A stretch of DNA of 44,594 bases from an uncultured Bacteroidota bacterium. GTDB lineage: Bacteria; Bacteroidota; Bacteroidia; Flavobacteriales; Flavobacteriaceae. A model generated the notes under the pieces. That model worked only from the letters and a program-made list of their open reading frames with translations, ran no database searches and had not been told where the DNA came from. The DNA lies in assembly GCA_902517245.1 (NCBI GenBank), contig CABYBK010000006.1, forward strand, positions 1-44,594, given 5' to 3'. Positions 43,949 through 44,594 of the stretch are shown piece by piece (positions within the stretch are counted from its first letter, which is position 1; each line of letters starts with the position of its first letter). Position numbers and translations under genes: made by a program.

Positions 43949-44594
43949 TATCTTTTATACTTAAATGCCCTGTCTAAATGTGTATATCCACCATCTACAT
44001 ACAATAATTGACCCGTGGTGTGACTGGATCTTTCTGAGAGTAAAAATGCAACAGCATTAGCAATTTCAGTTGTTGTTGTCATGCGCTGTTCTAAAGGAAT
44101 TTTATCTGTTATGGATTTCAACTTTTCTTTTGGATTTTTGAAAGTCTTAATCCATTTTTCATAAAGCGGGGTATAACATTCAGCAACAATGATAGAGTTT
44201 ACTCGAATCCCATAGGGTAATAGCTCAATCGCCCATTCCCTTGTCAGAGCATTACGTCCTCCATTAGCTGCCGCATAACCTGATGTTCCTCCTTGCCCAG
44301 TGTCCGCAACTTTGGAACTAATATTTACAATTACACCTTTATTCTTCTTAAGTTCAGGCAATACCAAATGTCCCATCATGTAATAATGAGTTAAATTACG
44401 TTTAATTGACTCCATAAATTCAACATAATTCCCAGATTCTAATCCAATACTATCATTAATGCCCGCATTATTTACAAGACCATCAATTCGACCATACTTT
44501 TCCAAAATCTCTTTAACAGCTATTTCACATTGCTTAGGTTCTGTTAATTCCGCAAATGCATAACCAACTTTTAGATTCTTTTTTTTAACCTCAA
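43948..44594 (-). CDS. Short-chain dehydrogenase, probable L-fucose dehydrogenase, N-terminus cut by window edge
   Basis: NAD(P)-dependent SDR. The frame stays open to base 44594 (reading EVKKKNLKVGYAFAELTEP), so a TTG at 44505 is internal; the glycine-rich nucleotide site lies outside. Seen: GLVNNAG (NNAG motif), IVNISSK (catalytic Ser), TSGYAAANGGRNALTREWA, and the C-terminal SSHTTGQLLYVDGGY. The catalytic Tyr is followed by Asn at the +4 position in place of the usual Lys (YxxxN). Its product or substrate is probably L-fucono-lactone/L-fucose given the mutarotase and lactate dehydrogenase, but other deoxysugar steps remain possible. Confidence 0.82.
   Translation of the reverse strand, partial: EVKKKNLKVGYAFAELTEPKQCEIAVKEILEKYGRIDGLVNNAGINDSIGLESGNYVEFMESIKRNLTHYYMMGHLVLPELKKNKGVIVNISSKVADTGQGGTSGYAAANGGRNALTREWAIELLPYGIRVNSIIVAECYTPLYEKWIKTFKNPKEKLKSITDKIPLEQRMTTTTEIANAVAFLLSERSSHTTGQLLYVDGGYTHLDRAFKYKR

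Overview
The window is an AT-rich (roughly one-third GC by eye) chromosomal segment from a member of the Flavobacteriia, most likely a small-genome marine lineage. The call rests on gene content and promoter style: a Leptospira-type citramalate synthase inside a leu operon, type III and eukaryotic-like type II glutamine synthetases side by side, a BBP2-type porin with glnK and amt, a DnaJ with only two CXXCXGXG motifs, lipoproteins with short Bacteroidota signal peptides, and TAnnTTTG -7 promoter elements. It is mostly core genome with one accessory stretch at about 35.6-41 kb.

Layout. 1-1272: end of panB and an RluA-type pseudouridine synthase, converging on a helical-repeat protein. 2950-8725: leuA-leuC-leuD-cimA-leuB, one transcript for leucine and probably isoleucine precursors, followed by msrA. 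9442-18470 (minus strand): PAP2 phosphatase, a small protein, MATE exporter, M28 peptidase, sigma-54-type response regulator with an MscS channel, dnaJ-grpE, a TIGR01777 epimerase and mnmD. 18605-20662: ilvE, a MazG-like pyrophosphohydrolase, and a fluoride channel with a small membrane partner. 20715-23543: nitrogen-scavenging operon porin-glnK-amt. 23569-25994: secreted amidohydrolase and purU. 25991-31053 (minus): purM, a b561-like membrane protein, YceI, prfA, pyrF and a hydrolase. 31117-34503: divergent glnN (GSIII) and glnA (GSII). 34558-35514: Na+/Ca2+ exchanger. 35621-40891: accessory zone with tiny membrane proteins, lipoproteins, a 25-residue-repeat BspA-like protein, gene remnants, a tRNA-Arg and a tandem DUF423 pair. 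40964-44594: PqaA-like lipoprotein, then the end of a deoxysugar (probably L-fucose) oxidation operon.

How the parts work together. The strongest undescribed signal is regulatory. A palindrome CCCTA-N6-TAGGG lies upstream of both porin-glnK-amt and the GSII gene, 10-12 kb apart. Both copies are followed by GGTTAA and, at exactly the same downstream distance (56 bp), by a G-run plus T in the -33 region of the promoter. This looks like a shared nitrogen-assimilation operator joining ammonium uptake, PII signalling and glutamine synthesis. Its 5-6-5 geometry resembles CRP/FNR-family sites. Other points worth checking are a tRNA-Arg(ACG) in which the near-universal G19-C56 pair is replaced by A19-U56, a repeated gene remnant in front of two lipoprotein genes, a small GldL-like protein too short for usual gene calling, a yceJ-yceI-like pair, and a YxxxN (not YxxxK) short-chain dehydrogenase in the deoxysugar operon.
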